Below are positions 8,730-17,431 of a DNA stretch of 64,000 bases, in pieces. The position numbers and the translations under genes are program-made. This DNA comes from Fluctibacter corallii (GTDB lineage Bacteria > Pseudomonadota > Gammaproteobacteria > Enterobacterales > Alteromonadaceae), in the NCBI RefSeq assembly GCF_025751585.1, contig NZ_JAOWKX010000005.1, forward strand, positions 199,423 through 263,422, read 5' to 3'. The notes beneath the pieces are model-generated. The model saw only the letters and a program-made list of their open reading frames with translations. It had not been told where the DNA came from and did not search any database. Each line of letters starts with the position of its first letter. Positions within the stretch are counted from its first letter, which is position 1.

Positions 8730-9620
8730 ATGGCAAAGATTGGATTTATTGGCTTAGGCAATATGGGTGGCCCAATGGCCGAAAACCTGTTAAAAGCCGG
8801 TCATGACGTTACCGTGTTTGACTTAAATACAGAGGCGGTGAAAAACCTTGAAGGATTAGGAGCGCGTTCGGCATCTAATTTACAAACGCTTGCTCAAGAT
8901 AAAGAATTCATAGTTACGATGCTGCCTGCGAGTCAGCATGTGAAAAATGTGTATTTATCTGATGAAGGCTTGATCCACACGCTATCTGCCGAATGTGTTG
9001 TTATTGATTCAAGTACGATAGATGCGGCAACAGCGAAGCTGGTGGCTCAACAACTAGGCGAAAGAGGTGTTCAGTTTGTTGATGCGCCAGTATCAGGTGG
9101 GGTCGGTGGAGCCAAGGCTGGCACGCTTACGTTCATCGTGGGGGGCGAGCAAAAAACCTTTTCTGCTGTTGAACCGATATTGTCAGCAATGGGAAAAAAT
9201 ATTTTTCATGCTGGTGATCACGGTGCTGGTCAGGTGGCAAAGATTTGCAACAACATGCTATTGAGTATCTTGATGGTTGGCACCTCTGAAGCCCTTCAAA
9301 TGGCTATCGACAATGGCCTTGATCCCAAAGTAATGTCTGACATCATGTTGAAAAGCTCAGGCAGAAATTGGACACTTGAATTGTATAATCCATGCCCCGG
9401 CGTGATGGATAATGTGCCAAGTTCAAATCAATATCAGGGTGGATTTATGGTAGATTTGATGAAAAAAGACTTGGGACTGGCAATGGAAACGGCGACACAT
9501 AGCAGCTCGTCAACGCCTATGGGGGCTTTGGCGCAAAGCCTGTATACCCTACATAGTCAACATGGCTATGGCAAACAAGATTTTTCAAGTATTTTTACTA
9601 TGTTCGAAAATAAAAAGTAA
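8730..9620 (+). CDS. mmsB: 3-hydroxyisobutyrate dehydrogenase
   Basis: A 296-residue NAD-dependent enzyme that oxidises 3-hydroxyisobutyrate to methylmalonate semialdehyde, the substrate of MmsA, so the operon closes the valine route. The N-terminal Rossmann motif is GFIGLGNMGGPMA, followed by the family signature DAPVSGGVGGA and the catalytic lysine in GQVAKICNNM. A longer in-frame reading from 8646 exists, but it lies inside the previous gene. The ATG at 8730 is preceded by AGGAG and begins right at the Rossmann strand. The stop is ten bases before the next start. Confidence 0.94.
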   Translation: MAKIGFIGLGNMGGPMAENLLKAGHDVTVFDLNTEAVKNLEGLGARSASNLQTLAQDKEFIVTMLPASQHVKNVYLSDEGLIHTLSAECVVIDSSTIDAATAKLVAQQLGERGVQFVDAPVSGGVGGAKAGTLTFIVGGEQKTFSAVEPILSAMGKNIFHAGDHGAGQVAKICNNMLLSILMVGTSEALQMAIDNGLDPKVMSDIMLKSSGRNWTLELYNPCPGVMDNVPSSNQYQGGFMVDLMKKDLGLAMETATHSSSSTPMGALAQSLYTLHSQHGYGKQDFSSIFTMFENKK

Positions 9621-9629
9621 GGTAAGCAC

Positions 9630-10391
9630 GTGAATTTAAAAGATAAAGTAGTAGCGATCACAGGAGCGGCACAGGGGTTAGGTCGCGCGATGGCTGATAC
9701 ATTAGCCGATCAAGGTGCGCATATAGCGCTCATTGATATGCAAGAAGATGCACTTGAAAAAGCAGCATCTGAGCTAGCAGAGAAGGGGATCACCGCGCGT
9801 GCCTATGCAGTAAATGTGACGGATGAAGAGGCGGTTGAAGCCATATTTTCTCGCATAGCGAATGACTTCGGCAAGTTGAACGGGTTGATTAACAGTGCAG
9901 GTATCATGCGAGATGGTATGCTACTTAAAGTAAAAGAAGGCAAAGTCGTCGATAAAATGTCTAAGCAACAGTTCCAATCTGTGCTTGATGTAAACCTGAC
10001 CGGCACGTTTCTTTGCAGCCGAGAGGCAGCAATGCAAATGATCAATACCGAAAGCGAAGGCGTAATCATTAACATTTCTTCAGTGTCTCGTGCTGGTAAC
10101 ATGGGTCAAACTAATTACTCTGCGAGCAAATCGGCCGTCGCAACCATGACAGTGAGTTGGGCGAAAGAATTAGCGAGATTTGGCATTCGTACAGGGTGTA
10201 TCGCACCGGGATTGGTTGAAACCGCGATGGCCAATCAGATGCGCCCAGAAATGAAGGAAAAGTTCCTCAGCACCGTTCCGCTTAGACGATTAGCGGATGT
10301 TAGCGAACTAGGTCATGCTGCCAAATTCATTTTTGAAAATGAATATTTCACTGGGCGCACAATCGAGCTGGATGGCGGCACGCGTATTTAG
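9630..10391 (+). CDS. Short-chain dehydrogenase/reductase in the valine operon
   Basis: A 253-residue SDR enzyme with the cofactor motif GAAQGLG near residue 13, the catalytic Ser in ISSVSRAG and the YSASK pair (Tyr/Lys) around 164-168. It starts with GTG at 9630, ten bases after mmsB. Asp37 (LIDM) after the second strand favours NAD over NADP. The substrate cannot be told from sequence. In this operon a hydroxyacyl-CoA, such as the 2-methyl-3-hydroxybutyryl-CoA of isoleucine breakdown, is plausible but unproven. A strong terminator follows, marking the operon end. Confidence 0.85.
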   Translation: MNLKDKVVAITGAAQGLGRAMADTLADQGAHIALIDMQEDALEKAASELAEKGITARAYAVNVTDEEAVEAIFSRIANDFGKLNGLINSAGIMRDGMLLKVKEGKVVDKMSKQQFQSVLDVNLTGTFLCSREAAMQMINTESEGVIINISSVSRAGNMGQTNYSASKSAVATMTVSWAKELARFGIRTGCIAPGLVETAMANQMRPEMKEKFLSTVPLRRLADVSELGHAAKFIFENEYFTGRTIELDGGTRI

Positions 10392-10462
10392 GCATTCGTT
10401 AACATTTGAGTGATAATAGCTATATGGCGCGCGTTGGAGCGTCATGTCTTTATTAAGTAATA

Positions 10463-10484
10463 AGCGCGAATCTCGCGCTTTTTT
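10463..10484 (+). terminator. Rho-independent terminator of the mmsA operon
   Basis: AGCGCGA and TCGCGCT form a seven-pair, GC-rich stem with a three-base loop, followed by a run of six T. It lies about 70 bases after the SDR stop and before rlmA. Confidence 0.85.
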
Positions 10485-10634
10485 CGTATAGGGCAACTAT
10501 GTCGCTTTCAATTCTTTTGCGTACCAATTACATTTAGCACTTCATCGGCTACGAATTTACCGATGCTGTACAGTAGATTCCTCGCCTGCACTCCACTACA
10601 CTATGCGGCTAATTTGAATTTGGAAATCTAAACC

Positions 10635-11444
10635 ATGTGGATTTGCCCAAAGTGTAAACAGCCATTATCTCAAGATACGCAATCGTGGCATTGTGAGGCA
10701 GGTCATATTTATGATAAAGCAAAAGAAGGCTATGTTAATTTAGTTCTGGCGAATCAAAAGCGCAGCAAAACGCCGGGCGACAGTAAAGAGATGGTGAATG
10801 CGCGACGTAATTTTCTTATGTCAGGAGCGTATCAACCACTGGTCAATGGGCTTAAAGAGTTGTTTTCAGTCTATGGATTACTTGATTCAGGTAGCCACAT
10901 TTTTGATGCTGGATGCGGTGAAGGGTATTATCTAAGAGAGATCGTCTCTGGGCAAAAAGACGTTCACGTTGCTGGTTGTGACGTATCTAAATTTGCAGTT
11001 TTAAAAGCGGCAAAAGCCAATAAAAACTGGCTCTATGCGGTGGCAAGTACCTTTGACGTGCCCGTTAACGCCGCGTGCTTTGATGGTATTTTGCAAATAT
11101 TTTCACCGTCTTCGGAGGCAGAAATGCATCGAGTATTAAAAGAAGATGGGATCTGGATTGTTGTAGAACCCCATTCTCATCATCTGAATGAATTTAAGCA
11201 ATATATTTATGATGACGTTGAGGAGCACCCTGTACCTGCACATGAAATGTCAGGATTTACACTGCTTGATGAAAAACGGATAACCTTCACCATTTTGTTA
11301 ACAGACTCTGTCCAACGGGATCAACTGTTGATGATGACACCTTATTACTGGGCTGCAAACCCCTCTCAGAGAGAAACGATTAATGCGTCACTTACCTCAA
11401 TTACAGCAGATTTCAGAGTGATGGTTTGGAGGAAGGGCGAATGA
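10635..11444 (+). CDS. rlmA: 23S rRNA (guanine-N1)-methyltransferase RlmA
   Basis: A 269-residue SAM-dependent methyltransferase that in E. coli modifies G745 of 23S rRNA. The N-terminus has the zinc finger typical of RlmA (Cys4, Cys7, Cys20, His24). The SAM-binding motif DAGCGEGYYL lies near residue 92. The conserved GDSKEMVNARRNFL segment near 50 also fits RlmA. The stop codon overlaps the next start as ATGA, so gmhB is translationally coupled. The upstream terminator separates it from the valine operon. Confidence 0.92.
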   Translation: MWICPKCKQPLSQDTQSWHCEAGHIYDKAKEGYVNLVLANQKRSKTPGDSKEMVNARRNFLMSGAYQPLVNGLKELFSVYGLLDSGSHIFDAGCGEGYYLREIVSGQKDVHVAGCDVSKFAVLKAAKANKNWLYAVASTFDVPVNAACFDGILQIFSPSSEAEMHRVLKEDGIWIVVEPHSHHLNEFKQYIYDDVEEHPVPAHEMSGFTLLDEKRITFTILLTDSVQRDQLLMMTPYYWAANPSQRETINASLTSITADFRVMVWRKGE

Positions 11445-11983
11445 ACAAAGCGCTTTTGTTAGACCGTGACGGGGTTATTAACATCGATCACGGTTATACC
11501 TATCAAATTGATAAATTTGATTTCGTTCCAGGCATCTTCGATGTCGCTAAACGATTTTATCAGGCAGGGTATACTATCGCCATAGTAACGAATCAGTCGG
11601 GTATCGCACGGGGGATGTATTCCGAGGATGACTTTAACCACTTAATGAATTGGGTAAAAGCGCAATTTCAACATCATGGGGTGACAATACATGCTGTCTA
11701 TTTTTGTCCACATCATCCTGAGTATGGTATACAAAAAAGATGTTCTTGTCGAAAGCCCGCGCCCGGTATGTTGCTAAAGGCGAAGGCCGATTTTGATTTG
11801 AATTTGCTTCAGAGTGTTATGATCGGAGACAACGTATCAGACATGGAAGCCGCCGAAGCTGCAAATGTTGGGCGTAAAATTTGGTTTAGGCAAGATGACA
11901 ACTTTTCCCCATTGTCGCAAGAGGAGATAAATAAACTAGATATTGAAACGGCGACGTCATTGATTGACATCACCGTGAGTTAA
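11441..11983 (+). CDS. gmhB: D-glycero-beta-D-manno-heptose 1,7-bisphosphate 7-phosphatase
   Basis: A 180-residue HAD phosphatase that removes the C7 phosphate of heptose bisphosphate on the way to ADP-heptose for the LPS core. The nucleophile motif LLDRDGVIN gives Asp8 and Asp10. A zinc-binding loop with CPHHPEYG and CSCRKP follows, then the acidic motif GDNVSDMEAA. ATG at 11441 is chosen over an in-frame start 15 bases earlier because GGAGGAAGGG precedes it and the protein then begins directly at the first strand. It overlaps rlmA by four bases and converges with yejM. Confidence 0.92.
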   Translation: MNKALLLDRDGVINIDHGYTYQIDKFDFVPGIFDVAKRFYQAGYTIAIVTNQSGIARGMYSEDDFNHLMNWVKAQFQHHGVTIHAVYFCPHHPEYGIQKRCSCRKPAPGMLLKAKADFDLNLLQSVMIGDNVSDMEAAEAANVGRKIWFRQDDNFSPLSQEEINKLDIETATSLIDITVS

Positions 11984-11999
11984 GCGAGGAGACGAGTGT

Positions 12000-13541
12000 T
12001 TACTGATAAAAGCGGCTCAAATGCTTCATTGCTTGGCTTAACAAGCTGGTATTTAGCGGTGCCAAGCTTTCTTCTCCAGAGTCTCGTTCATAGATTTTAT
12101 AATTTCCATTTCCAAGAACATCAATCTTATGGCCGTTGTACAATACAACCACTTTATTGTCTGTTGTACTGACTACCCAATTGCGATTTGGCGCGATAAG
12201 ACTTCGGCCTGTACTGTAAATGGATGGGGCAGCGGCACATCCCAATCGTGATAGTACGGTAGGGGCGATATCTTCACTGGTAGACAATGTCGTATTCAGC
12301 GCATAGTTACTGTACAGCTGCACTGGACCATGTGGATCTTGTGAGTACGACGTGAGAAGTACGTCAAACCCACTGTTAGTTACGGTCGAGAGCAACGACA
12401 TAACCTGCGAGCTATTCACAAAAGCAAAGGCAAGAGTGGGCTTTTTTTTCTGCAGATCACGGGTAAATGCAGACCATTCTTTCGTATAGCTCACTACCTT
12501 ATCGTGCTCGATTACGCTGTCACTATAAACCGTAACGTTAACGCCCATTTTGGACACTAGCTCTAGCACGAGAGGCGTTTTATTTGATAGTGAAGGTTGA
12601 TACAGTTCTGGCAATCCAAATAACGTCGTAGTCACCATCGACTGATAGTTTGCACCAAACGTGTAATGCCCGCTGTATTTATTAAAACTAGCAAGCTGCT
12701 GCCTGAAACCCTCATCGTTTGGCAATTCGCCATCCACAATCACAACAATGGATTGACTTGCTGTATTAATACCACAATAAACTGGCTCGGTAGGGTATTG
12801 CAGTTGTTTGCTGCCATAATCCACTTGAAGCGCTTTGCGCTGACGATAATTTTGAATGTCCAGCAAGCCATAACGTGACATCAATGTTTTTGCTGTAGCC
12901 GGATAAGAAAGAGGAAACATATCATCTTGCTTTACAACTGGTTGATACAAATTCGCGTCAGCCCAAACGTGCATGGCGTGGCTGCTGACAAAACACAGCA
13001 CAAAGAAACTGCTGATAGGCAAACCAAGTTTGAATTTTTGCAATCGTTCAATACGTTTCCAAATGGCATTCGCCACAATTAATTGGAACGATAGCCAAAC
13101 CATAAACAGTAGGGCTAAGAACAGCCATCGAGACCACGTCAGCTGAGCGACTACGGTCTTGGTTTCGGAACGTATTAGCTCTGCACTACTTAAATTTAGA
13201 TGCAGTCCGTATTTGTTGAACAAAAGTGCATCAAAAGCAAGCAACGCCAACCCAGATGCTGCGACAACTGAGCTAAGCCCTTTTACGACGTTCGCATTGG
13301 GAACCAAATAGCATAGCGGTAGAATGACAATAACAAACGCCATAAAGGTGAGAAACCCCATATGGCTAAACCAATTGGTAAAGAGGTAAAGGCTTCCAAC
13401 TACCGTGCCAGGCACGGGCGAAGAAAACACGTAGATAGACGCGATAACGATTGCTAGCACAATATTGAGCAAAGCAAACCAATGTCCCCAATTAACCAGC
13501 TTGGTGACGAGCTTTCTTCTCGGCGTTTCAGTGAGTATCAT
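12000..13541 (-). CDS. yejM: YejM-like (DUF3413) inner-membrane sulfatase-fold protein
   Basis: A 513-residue protein with five hydrophobic segments in the first 190 residues, headed by the DUF3413-type start (VTKLVNWGHWFALLN), and a periplasmic alkaline-phosphatase/sulfatase-like domain beyond residue 250. In E. coli YejM (PbgA, LapC) senses LPS in the inner membrane and controls LpxC degradation. This copy is about 70 residues shorter than the 586-residue E. coli protein as I recall it. The metal-site VDG strand is kept, but no clear DHG motif is seen late in the domain (only QDPHG), in line with a non-enzymatic role. yejL is nine bases upstream in the same direction. Confidence 0.88.
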   Translation of the reverse strand: MILTETPRRKLVTKLVNWGHWFALLNIVLAIVIASIYVFSSPVPGTVVGSLYLFTNWFSHMGFLTFMAFVIVILPLCYLVPNANVVKGLSSVVAASGLALLAFDALLFNKYGLHLNLSSAELIRSETKTVVAQLTWSRWLFLALLFMVWLSFQLIVANAIWKRIERLQKFKLGLPISSFFVLCFVSSHAMHVWADANLYQPVVKQDDMFPLSYPATAKTLMSRYGLLDIQNYRQRKALQVDYGSKQLQYPTEPVYCGINTASQSIVVIVDGELPNDEGFRQQLASFNKYSGHYTFGANYQSMVTTTLFGLPELYQPSLSNKTPLVLELVSKMGVNVTVYSDSVIEHDKVVSYTKEWSAFTRDLQKKKPTLAFAFVNSSQVMSLLSTVTNSGFDVLLTSYSQDPHGPVQLYSNYALNTTLSTSEDIAPTVLSRLGCAAAPSIYSTGRSLIAPNRNWVVSTTDNKVVVLYNGHKIDVLGNGNYKIYERDSGEESLAPLNTSLLSQAMKHLSRFYQ

Positions 13542-13550
13542 TTAATTTTT

Positions 13551-13769
13551 TTATTTTCCGTTGATACTTTTTAAGAGTACTTGTGTAAACTGTTCGGCCA
13601 TTTTTTCGCGCTGAGCGTCGCCAACCTGATGTTTAAAAATGTTGGTGATTACGTTACCCAGTGCCATAAGTGATAAATCTCGGTCAGCTTGATTCTTTTC
13701 TAATGCCATGATGATGTCATGCATAACGGCTTCAAACTGATTATCTGAGTACTTAGATTGTTGTGGCAT
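13551..13769 (-). CDS. yejL: YejL family protein (UPF0352)
   Basis: A 72-residue all-helical protein matching the YejL family in length and in the segments YSDNQFEAVMHDI and LMALGNVITNI. Its function is not known. It precedes yejM by nine bases and is divergent from yejK, the same arrangement as in E. coli. Confidence 0.92.
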   Translation of the reverse strand: MPQQSKYSDNQFEAVMHDIIMALEKNQADRDLSLMALGNVITNIFKHQVGDAQREKMAEQFTQVLLKSINGK

Positions 13770-13902
13770 TAAAAGGTTCTCGTAAATATATAAGTTAAAC
13801 GATGAAATAGTATCAATCGTCTATCAAAATTGCGAGTGATCCCGTGATAGGTGGTCAATATTTAACACTTTGCTGATTAATTCGACTAAAAAAGGTTCAA
13901 AA

Positions 13903-14955
13903 ATGAGTGCAGTCATTCATCATTTCGTTGTACATCGACTTTCGATTAACGAGCAACAAGAGCTTGTGGTTAATCCAAGAAACGCCTGTTTTGACGTTTC
14001 AGCTGACATTGAAGAGCTAGCCCACCAAATTAATCATGCGTTCAACACCAAACCTGGTAAAGGCGTTGGTGGCTTCATCGAGGCTGACAATATTCCCGAG
14101 ACTGAAGATAACGAAAGCAGCGTAGATGCCGAACAGGTTTTACAGTTCAGAACGCTGTTGCAGAACATGATGGAAAATCCTGATAACTTCGTCGAATTTA
14201 GTGTAAAAAGCAGTGAACTATTGAAGAAAAGCCTACTAAATGCTGGCACGGTTGAAACCGGGTTTGTGATTTTTAGCCACTACGAATTTTTAGCCACTGA
14301 ATATTTGATGATTTCTTTGCTGAATACTCGTGAGCACGTAGAAATTAATGCAAATTTAGAGCTGAACCACAGCGACCACTTAGATTTGGCAAAAATGCAA
14401 TTGGCAGTACGAATAGATTTAACGCAACTCCACACCACACCAGAGCAGAATCGTTACATCGCATTTATTAAAGGACGCATGGGCCGTAAGGTGTCAGATT
14501 TCTTCATGAATTTTGTGGGTTGCCAAGAGTTAGTTGATGTTAAGCAACAAAACAAGCAACTTCTTAATTCGGTAGATGAATATTTGTCGAGCGAACAACT
14601 TGATCCACAAGAAAAACAACAAAATCGAGAGGTGGTGGCACAATATTACAAAGAAAAAATTGAGCAGGGGGAGGATATTCAGTTACGTGAATTAGCTGAC
14701 AAGTTGCCGAAAGACAGTGATAACGATTTTTATCAGTTTAACCAACAAACAGATGCTCCTCTTGAAGAAAACTTTCAGGCGGATAAAACGATGCTAAAAT
14801 CACTTGCAAAGTTTACAGGGCAAGGTGGAGGAATCAGCCTAAGCTTTGACCGCAAGTTGTTCGGTGAGCGCGTGATGTATAACCCAGAGACTGATACGCT
14901 GATGATCAAAGGGATTCCACCTAACCTCAAAGATCAATTGCTCAAAGCGAAATGA
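13903..14955 (+). CDS. yejK: Nucleoid-associated protein YejK (NdpA)
   Basis: A 350-residue protein of the 37-kDa nucleoid-associated family, which binds DNA in the nucleoid. Family features are the start IHHFVVHRLS, the central FIKGRMGRKVSDFFMNFVGC segment and the C-terminal SFDRKLFGERVMYN. The ATG at 13903 is chosen because homologues start near IHHFV; an upstream ATG at 13870 would add 11 unrelated residues. It is divergent from yejL-yejM, with about 130 bases between that hold both promoters. Confidence 0.92.
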   Translation: MSAVIHHFVVHRLSINEQQELVVNPRNACFDVSADIEELAHQINHAFNTKPGKGVGGFIEADNIPETEDNESSVDAEQVLQFRTLLQNMMENPDNFVEFSVKSSELLKKSLLNAGTVETGFVIFSHYEFLATEYLMISLLNTREHVEINANLELNHSDHLDLAKMQLAVRIDLTQLHTTPEQNRYIAFIKGRMGRKVSDFFMNFVGCQELVDVKQQNKQLLNSVDEYLSSEQLDPQEKQQNREVVAQYYKEKIEQGEDIQLRELADKLPKDSDNDFYQFNQQTDAPLEENFQADKTMLKSLAKFTGQGGGISLSFDRKLFGERVMYNPETDTLMIKGIPPNLKDQLLKAK

Positions 14956-15070
14956 TGGGTGGCGTATTTGTACCACTGGCACAAACTTTAACCAGATAAA
15001 CTGAGTCAGGTGTCATCGACAGGCATCTGAATGTATACTCTAGCTCTAATGAAGAAAGAAGACGGAACCT

Positions 15071-15964
15071 ATGCAGTTATTCGTAAATGATCTCACCGTA
15101 ATGGATTTTTCCTATTTGTGCCCTAAGCGCGGTATGGTAGGGGAAAGCTGGATCGTTGATGTTGTGCTTGACGGCGCGCTCAATGAAGAAAGTATGGTGC
15201 AGGATTTTGGTAAGGTAAAAAAAGAGCTGAAGTATCTGATAGACGAATATGTCGATCATAAGCTGTTAGTGCCTGCCGAGCACAGCCAATGCCAGATTAC
15301 GACCAACTCATCCACTGAAATGGTGCGTGTTGATTTTATGCGTCAAGAAGGCAAGTCTATTCATCTCAATTGCCCGCCCGATGCGTATGCATTTATTTAT
15401 GCAGACGAGATCACGATGCCGTCGGTGAGCCAATACCTGAAAGAAGTCATTGCGACGCACCTTCCCGATAATGTCGAAGGATTGGAGTTAATTCTGCGTG
15501 AAGAAGTGATCAATACCCCGTATTACCATTACACGCATGGGCTGAAAAAGCACGATGGTAACTGCCAGCGTATTGCTCATGGTCATCGTTCTAAAGTCAT
15601 CGTGTTTGAAAATGAGAACGAAAGCCAATTTTGGCAGGCGTATTGGGCAAACCGATGGGAAGACATTTATATTGGCTCTGAAGAAGACATGGTGACGCTA
15701 GAAAGAACAGGTTTTGTCCCTGACTTAGTTGATTATGCGGAGCATTACTTGTTTTCTTATGAAGCGAGCCAAGGTATTTTTGAGCTTGCCATTCCGAAAT
15801 CTGAAACTGAAATTATCGACACAGACTCGACGGTCGAATGTTTGGCACAGTACATGGCAAATGAACAAAAGCGCCTTCATGAAGAAAAGCATGCTGGTAA
15901 ACCAGCGAAGTTTAAGGTTTTCGCTTTTGAAGGTGTGGGTAAAGGAGCAATCGCCTATGCATAA
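15071..15964 (+). CDS. Tandem PTPS/QueD-fold protein, first half degenerate
   Basis: A 297-residue protein of the 6-pyruvoyl-tetrahydropterin synthase/QueD superfamily, more than twice the length of QueD (about 120). The second half (about 151-297) has the metal and catalytic pattern: His156, Cys165 in GNCQRIAHGH, and His170/His172. It is followed by WANRWEDIY and a C-terminal FAFEGVGKGA. The first half reads like another copy of the fold (VDHKLLVP near 61-68, LILREEV near 140), but the HGH position is GMVGES and the metal histidines are gone. It may act in pterin or deazapurine chemistry; the substrate is unknown. Its stop overlaps the M23 peptidase start by eight bases. Confidence 0.75.
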   Translation: MQLFVNDLTVMDFSYLCPKRGMVGESWIVDVVLDGALNEESMVQDFGKVKKELKYLIDEYVDHKLLVPAEHSQCQITTNSSTEMVRVDFMRQEGKSIHLNCPPDAYAFIYADEITMPSVSQYLKEVIATHLPDNVEGLELILREEVINTPYYHYTHGLKKHDGNCQRIAHGHRSKVIVFENENESQFWQAYWANRWEDIYIGSEEDMVTLERTGFVPDLVDYAEHYLFSYEASQGIFELAIPKSETEIIDTDSTVECLAQYMANEQKRLHEEKHAGKPAKFKVFAFEGVGKGAIAYA

Positions 15965-16775
15965 GGTGCTGGCAGGGATTCTGGCTTTTAGCCTCGTTAT
16001 GTTTGGCGCTAATATAGGGCAGGCACAAGACTTGGTTCTTGAAGGTGAGCGCACACAAGGTAGTTTATTGCGAGGAAAAGTGGCACCCAATGCTAAGGTG
16101 TTTCTTAACGATACGCAGGTGAAAGTCTCTTCTGACGGGTATTTTGCCATTGGGTTTGGGCGAGATGCTCCATTAACCCATACTCTTAAAGTGGCATTAG
16201 ATGAACAACAGCCACGCGTTCATACGATTACGCTATCCGAGCGAGAATACGATATTCAGCATATTGAGGGGCTACCTCCTAAGATGGTTACGCCACCTGA
16301 AGAAGTGCTTAAGCGTATTCGTCAAGATAATCAACAGGTGGCTAACGCCCGAAGAACCGATGATGATCGTGTTGATTTCATGGGCCAATTTGTGTGGCCA
16401 GCTGAAGGGCGTATTTCTGGGGTTTATGGCAGCCAGCGAGTGTTGAATGGAAAGCCAAAGCGTCCGCATTTTGGTGTCGATGTAGCAGGGCCTGTAGGTA
16501 CGCCAGTGCATGCACCCGCTGATGGAATTATTACGTTATGGGTGCCTGACATGTACTATTCTGGCGGTACCATGATTATTGACCATGGCCATGGAGTGTC
16601 ATCAACGTTCTTGCACTTGAGTAAAGGACATGTTGAAGCAGGTGATACGGTTAAACAAGGACAACTGGTCGGTGAAATAGGTGCGACGGGAAGGGCAACT
16701 GGGCCTCACCTTGATTGGCGTATTAACTGGTTCAAAGAACGCCTAGATCCCGCATTACTTGTGCCGAAAAGGTAG
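15957..16775 (+). CDS. Exported M23 family metallopeptidase
   Basis: A 272-residue periplasmic protein with a signal peptide of about 23 residues ending at GQAQ. The C-terminal half is a LytM/M23 peptidase domain, with the first zinc site in HFGVDVAGP and the second in GPHLDWRIN; HGHGVSSTFLHLS lies between them. All ligands appear intact, so it is probably an active peptidoglycan endopeptidase. The N-terminal region (about 25-110) looks like a small beta domain. The ATG at 15957 has AAGGAG upstream. An in-frame start at 15729 is rejected because it would bury the signal peptide and lies inside the previous gene. Confidence 0.9.
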   Translation: MHKVLAGILAFSLVMFGANIGQAQDLVLEGERTQGSLLRGKVAPNAKVFLNDTQVKVSSDGYFAIGFGRDAPLTHTLKVALDEQQPRVHTITLSEREYDIQHIEGLPPKMVTPPEEVLKRIRQDNQQVANARRTDDDRVDFMGQFVWPAEGRISGVYGSQRVLNGKPKRPHFGVDVAGPVGTPVHAPADGIITLWVPDMYYSGGTMIIDHGHGVSSTFLHLSKGHVEAGDTVKQGQLVGEIGATGRATGPHLDWRINWFKERLDPALLVPKR

Positions 16776-16801
16776 TTTGAATTAACGGCTCTAGGTGATG
16801 T

Positions 16802-17431
16802 GTGGGAACTAAAACACTCTATCTACTTGATTTCGATGGAACGATAACGTATTCCGACACGTTTACGCCTTTTATACTCCGTACTATTTCTTTACCGCGT
16901 AAAGTCGTTTTTGCGCCCGTGTTCATTCCTCTCTATTGCCTTTATAAGTTAGGTATTTTTCCCGCTTCTTTACTTCGTCAGTGGGTGGTTTACATGGGCT
17001 TTGTTGGCGTAAACAAACATACCGTTGAGCGTGCAGGGCAGCGCTATTGTGATAACACACTTGCAGGTGTGTTACGTCCTGACATGGTAACGTTGATTCA
17101 ACAAGCAAAGCTAAATGGAGACTGCGTATTTGTTGTATCAGCGTCTCTGTCTGCTTATTTGCAACCTTGGTGCAAAACGCTGAATATTGGGCTGTTGTGT
17201 AGTGATATTGCATCAAATGAGAGAGGAATATTAACGGGACGATATGTATCAGGTGACTGTACTGGGCACAACAAAGTAACAAGGCTGCTCGAGCAAGTGA
17301 ATTTATCTGATTTTGATACGATTATTGCTTACGGTGATACCAAGGAAGATATACCTTTACTGCGTACCGCTAACTTGGCTTACTACAAAGGGAGAAAGGT
17401 GGAGCCTCTCTCCCTATGCGCTAAAAACTAG
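16802..17431 (+). CDS. HAD-IB family phosphatase
   Basis: A 209-residue HAD hydrolase of the phosphoserine phosphatase-like IB group. The nucleophile motif LLDFDGTIT lies at the very N-terminus, VSASLSAYLQPW gives motif II, and AYGDTKEDIPLL gives the acidic motif. The start is GTG at 16802; the only ATG nearby is out of frame, and no later start keeps the nucleophile. The cap region (about 30-100) is hydrophobic. The substrate is unknown. The 3' end overlaps the convergent M61 peptidase gene by four bases. Confidence 0.85.
   Translation: MGTKTLYLLDFDGTITYSDTFTPFILRTISLPRKVVFAPVFIPLYCLYKLGIFPASLLRQWVVYMGFVGVNKHTVERAGQRYCDNTLAGVLRPDMVTLIQQAKLNGDCVFVVSASLSAYLQPWCKTLNIGLLCSDIASNERGILTGRYVSGDCTGHNKVTRLLEQVNLSDFDTIIAYGDTKEDIPLLRTANLAYYKGRKVEPLSLCAKN

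Noticed and set aside
15725..16150. A long minus-strand frame across the PTPS-like and M23 peptidase genes.
   Set aside because: It is antisense to two genes with clear motifs and has no recognisable product.
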